Shown here: one piece after another, positions 62,560-64,000 of the stretch
Layout of the letters: every line of letters begins with the position of its first letter
Position numbering within the stretch: position 1 is the first letter of the stretch
Assembly (NCBI RefSeq): GCF_035594125.1
Contig: NC_087178.1
Span: 7,890,001 to 7,954,000 of the forward strand
Reading direction: 5' to 3'
DNA from: Scylla paramamosain
Taxonomy: Eukaryota > Arthropoda > Malacostraca > Decapoda > Portunidae
Length of the DNA: 64,000 bases
Program-made: the position numbers and the translations under genes
The notes under the pieces: model-generated
The model's database searches: none
What the model was told of the DNA's origin: nothing
What the model saw: only the letters and a program-made list of their open reading frames with translations

Positions 62560-64000
62560 ATTTTTTTTTTTTTTTTTTTTTGTAGGAGGGACACTGGCCA
62601 AGGGCAACAAAAATCCAATAAAAAAAAAATGCCCACTGAAATGCCAGTCCCATAAAAGGGTAAAAGCAGTAGTCAAAAATTGATGGATAAGTGTCTTGAA
62701 ACCTCCCTCTTGAAGGAATTCAAGTTATAGGAAGGTGGAAATACAGAAGCAGGCAGGGAGTTCCAGAGTTTACCAGAGAAAGGAATGAATGATTGAGAAA
62801 ACTGGTTAACTCTTACATTAGAGAGGTGGACAGAATAGAGGTGAGAGAAAGAAGAAAGTCTTGTGCAGTGAGGCCACGGGAGGAGGGGAGGCATGCAGTT
62901 AGCAAGATCAGAAGAGCATTTAGCATGAAAACAGCGGTAGGCAACATTGCGGCGGTGAGAGAGAGGCTGAAGACAGTCAGTTAGAGGAGAGGAGTTGATG
63001 AGACGAAAAGCTGTTGATTCCATTCAGTCTAGAAGAGCAGTATGAGTGGAACCCCCCCCGGACATGTGAAGCATACTCCATACATGGACGGATGAGGCCT
63101 TTGCACAGAGTTAGCAGCTGTGGGGGGGGGTAAGAAAAACTGGCGGAGATGTCTCAGAACACCTAACTTCATAGAAGCTGTTTTTAGCTAGAGATGAGAT
63201 GTGAAGTTTCTAGTTTAGATTATAAGTAAAGGACAGACCAAGGATGTTCAGTGTAGAAGAGGGGGACAGTTGAGTGTCATTGACGAAGAGGGGATAGTTG
63301 TTTGGAAGGTTGTGTCGAGTTGATAGATGGAGGAATTGAGTTTTTGAGGCATTGAACAATACCAAGTTTGCTCTGTCCCAATCAGAAATTTTAGAAAGAT
63401 CAGAAGTCAAGCGTTCTGTGGCTTCCCTGCATGAAATGTTTACCTCCTGAAGGAGGTAAACATAGGAGTGGATAGGACAAGAAGTTTGGTTTAGAAGATC
63501 ATTAATAAATAATAAGAAGAGAGTGGGTGACATGACAGAACCCTGAGGAACACCACTGTTAATAGATTTAGGAGAAGAACAGTGACCGTCTACCACAGCA
63601 GCAATAGAACGGTCAGAAAGGAAACTTGAGATGAAGTTACAGAGAGAAGGATAGAAGCCGTAGGAGGATAGTTTGGAAATCAAAGCTTTGTGCCAGACTC
63701 TATCAAAAGCTTTTGACATGTCCAAGGCAACAGCAAAAGTTTCACCAAAATCTCTAAAAGAGGATGACCAAGACTCAGTAAGGAAAGCCAGATCACCAGT
63801 AGAGCAGCCTTGACGGAACCCATACTGGTGATCAGATAGAAGGTTGGGAAGTGATAGACGTTTAAGAATCTTCCTGTTGAGGATAGATTAAAAAACTTTA
63901 GATAGGCAGGAAATTAAAGCAATAGGACAGTAGTTTGAGGGATTAGAACGGTCACCCTTTTTAGGAACAGGCTGAATGTAAGCAAACTTCTAGCAAGAAG
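62560..64000 (-). mobile_element. Jockey-like non-LTR retrotransposon, decayed, continuing past the window
   Basis: Read on the - strand, a reverse transcriptase runs from the window edge: QPVPKKGDRSNPSNY, PIALISCLSKVF then an in-frame stop, HQYGFRQGCSTGDLAFLTES, ALDMSKAFDRVWHKALISKL, INSGVPQGSVMSPTLFLLFI. The catalytic YADD motif is missing: after HSY the frame jumps into unrelated residues. A C-terminal section follows in another frame (FRLINSSPLTDCLQPLSHRR, VNQFSQSFIPF, KLWNSLPASV). The 3' end is a poly-A run (T run at 62560-62581 on the + strand). The stop, the missing motif and the frame change show it is inactive. Confidence 0.9.
63030..63725 (-). pseudogene. Reverse transcriptase remnant of the jockey-like element
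   Basis: The longest intact stretch of the reverse transcriptase, carrying the SKAFDRVWH block and the GVPQGS block (motif B'), then a segment where the active-site YADD should be but is replaced. The frame continues through LISDW-like and [12 protein letters not shown] text. Functional polymerase activity is excluded by loss of the catalytic aspartates. Confidence 0.85.

Overview
This is eukaryotic nuclear DNA, most likely from a decapod crustacean. The genes are split into many short exons with GT-AG introns, the background is AT-rich and crowded with long di- and trinucleotide microsatellites, and broken non-LTR retrotransposons are scattered between genes. The proteins are of arthropod/metazoan type, and the predicted Dicer-1 (2483 codons) is close to the length I recall for shrimp Dicer-1. 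There are no prokaryotic operons, rRNAs, convincing tRNA genes or CRISPR arrays.

Five protein-coding genes can be read with confidence. (1) A RUN and FYVE domain protein (RUFY family, + strand, coding from 3362 or 8085 to 19505) with two candidate first coding exons, 11 exons in the long form and a duplicated alternative exon. (2) Dicer-1 (+ strand, coding 29291-41858, 21 coding exons), complete and in frame throughout. (3) IFT20 (- strand, 49139-48383, 3 coding exons, 132 residues). (4) A BTB/POZ CUL3 adaptor of the TNFAIP1/KCTD10/KCTD13 (BACURD) family (+ strand, 52308-56605, 6 exons, 296 residues). (5) The splicing factor SLU7 (- strand, 62094-60352, 580 residues, coding region in one exon).

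Layout: 1-3.3 kb is repeat-rich flank; 3.3-19.5 kb is RUFY; 19.5-27.5 kb is intergenic or long UTR with microsatellites, a 50-bp minisatellite and a retroelement copy; 27.5-41.9 kb is Dicer-1; 41.9-48.4 kb is gene-poor; 48.4-56.6 kb holds the divergent IFT20/BACURD pair; 56.6-60.3 kb shows no gene; 60.35-62.1 kb is SLU7; from 62.56 kb to the window end is a decayed jockey-like non-LTR element on the - strand.

The genes serve different processes: endosomal and cytoskeletal trafficking (RUFY), microRNA production (Dicer-1), ciliary and Golgi transport (IFT20), ubiquitylation of Rho-type targets (BACURD) and pre-mRNA splicing (SLU7). Their linkage does not suggest a pathway. The most notable points are the head-to-head IFT20/BACURD pair, which matches the human IFT20-TNFAIP1 arrangement; the RUFY alternative-exon layout, which puts features of several vertebrate paralogues in one gene; and Dicer-1 with a decayed ATPase, a very large acidic insertion and a Gly/Tyr-rich tract. 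I found nothing that I would call a wholly new biological system.
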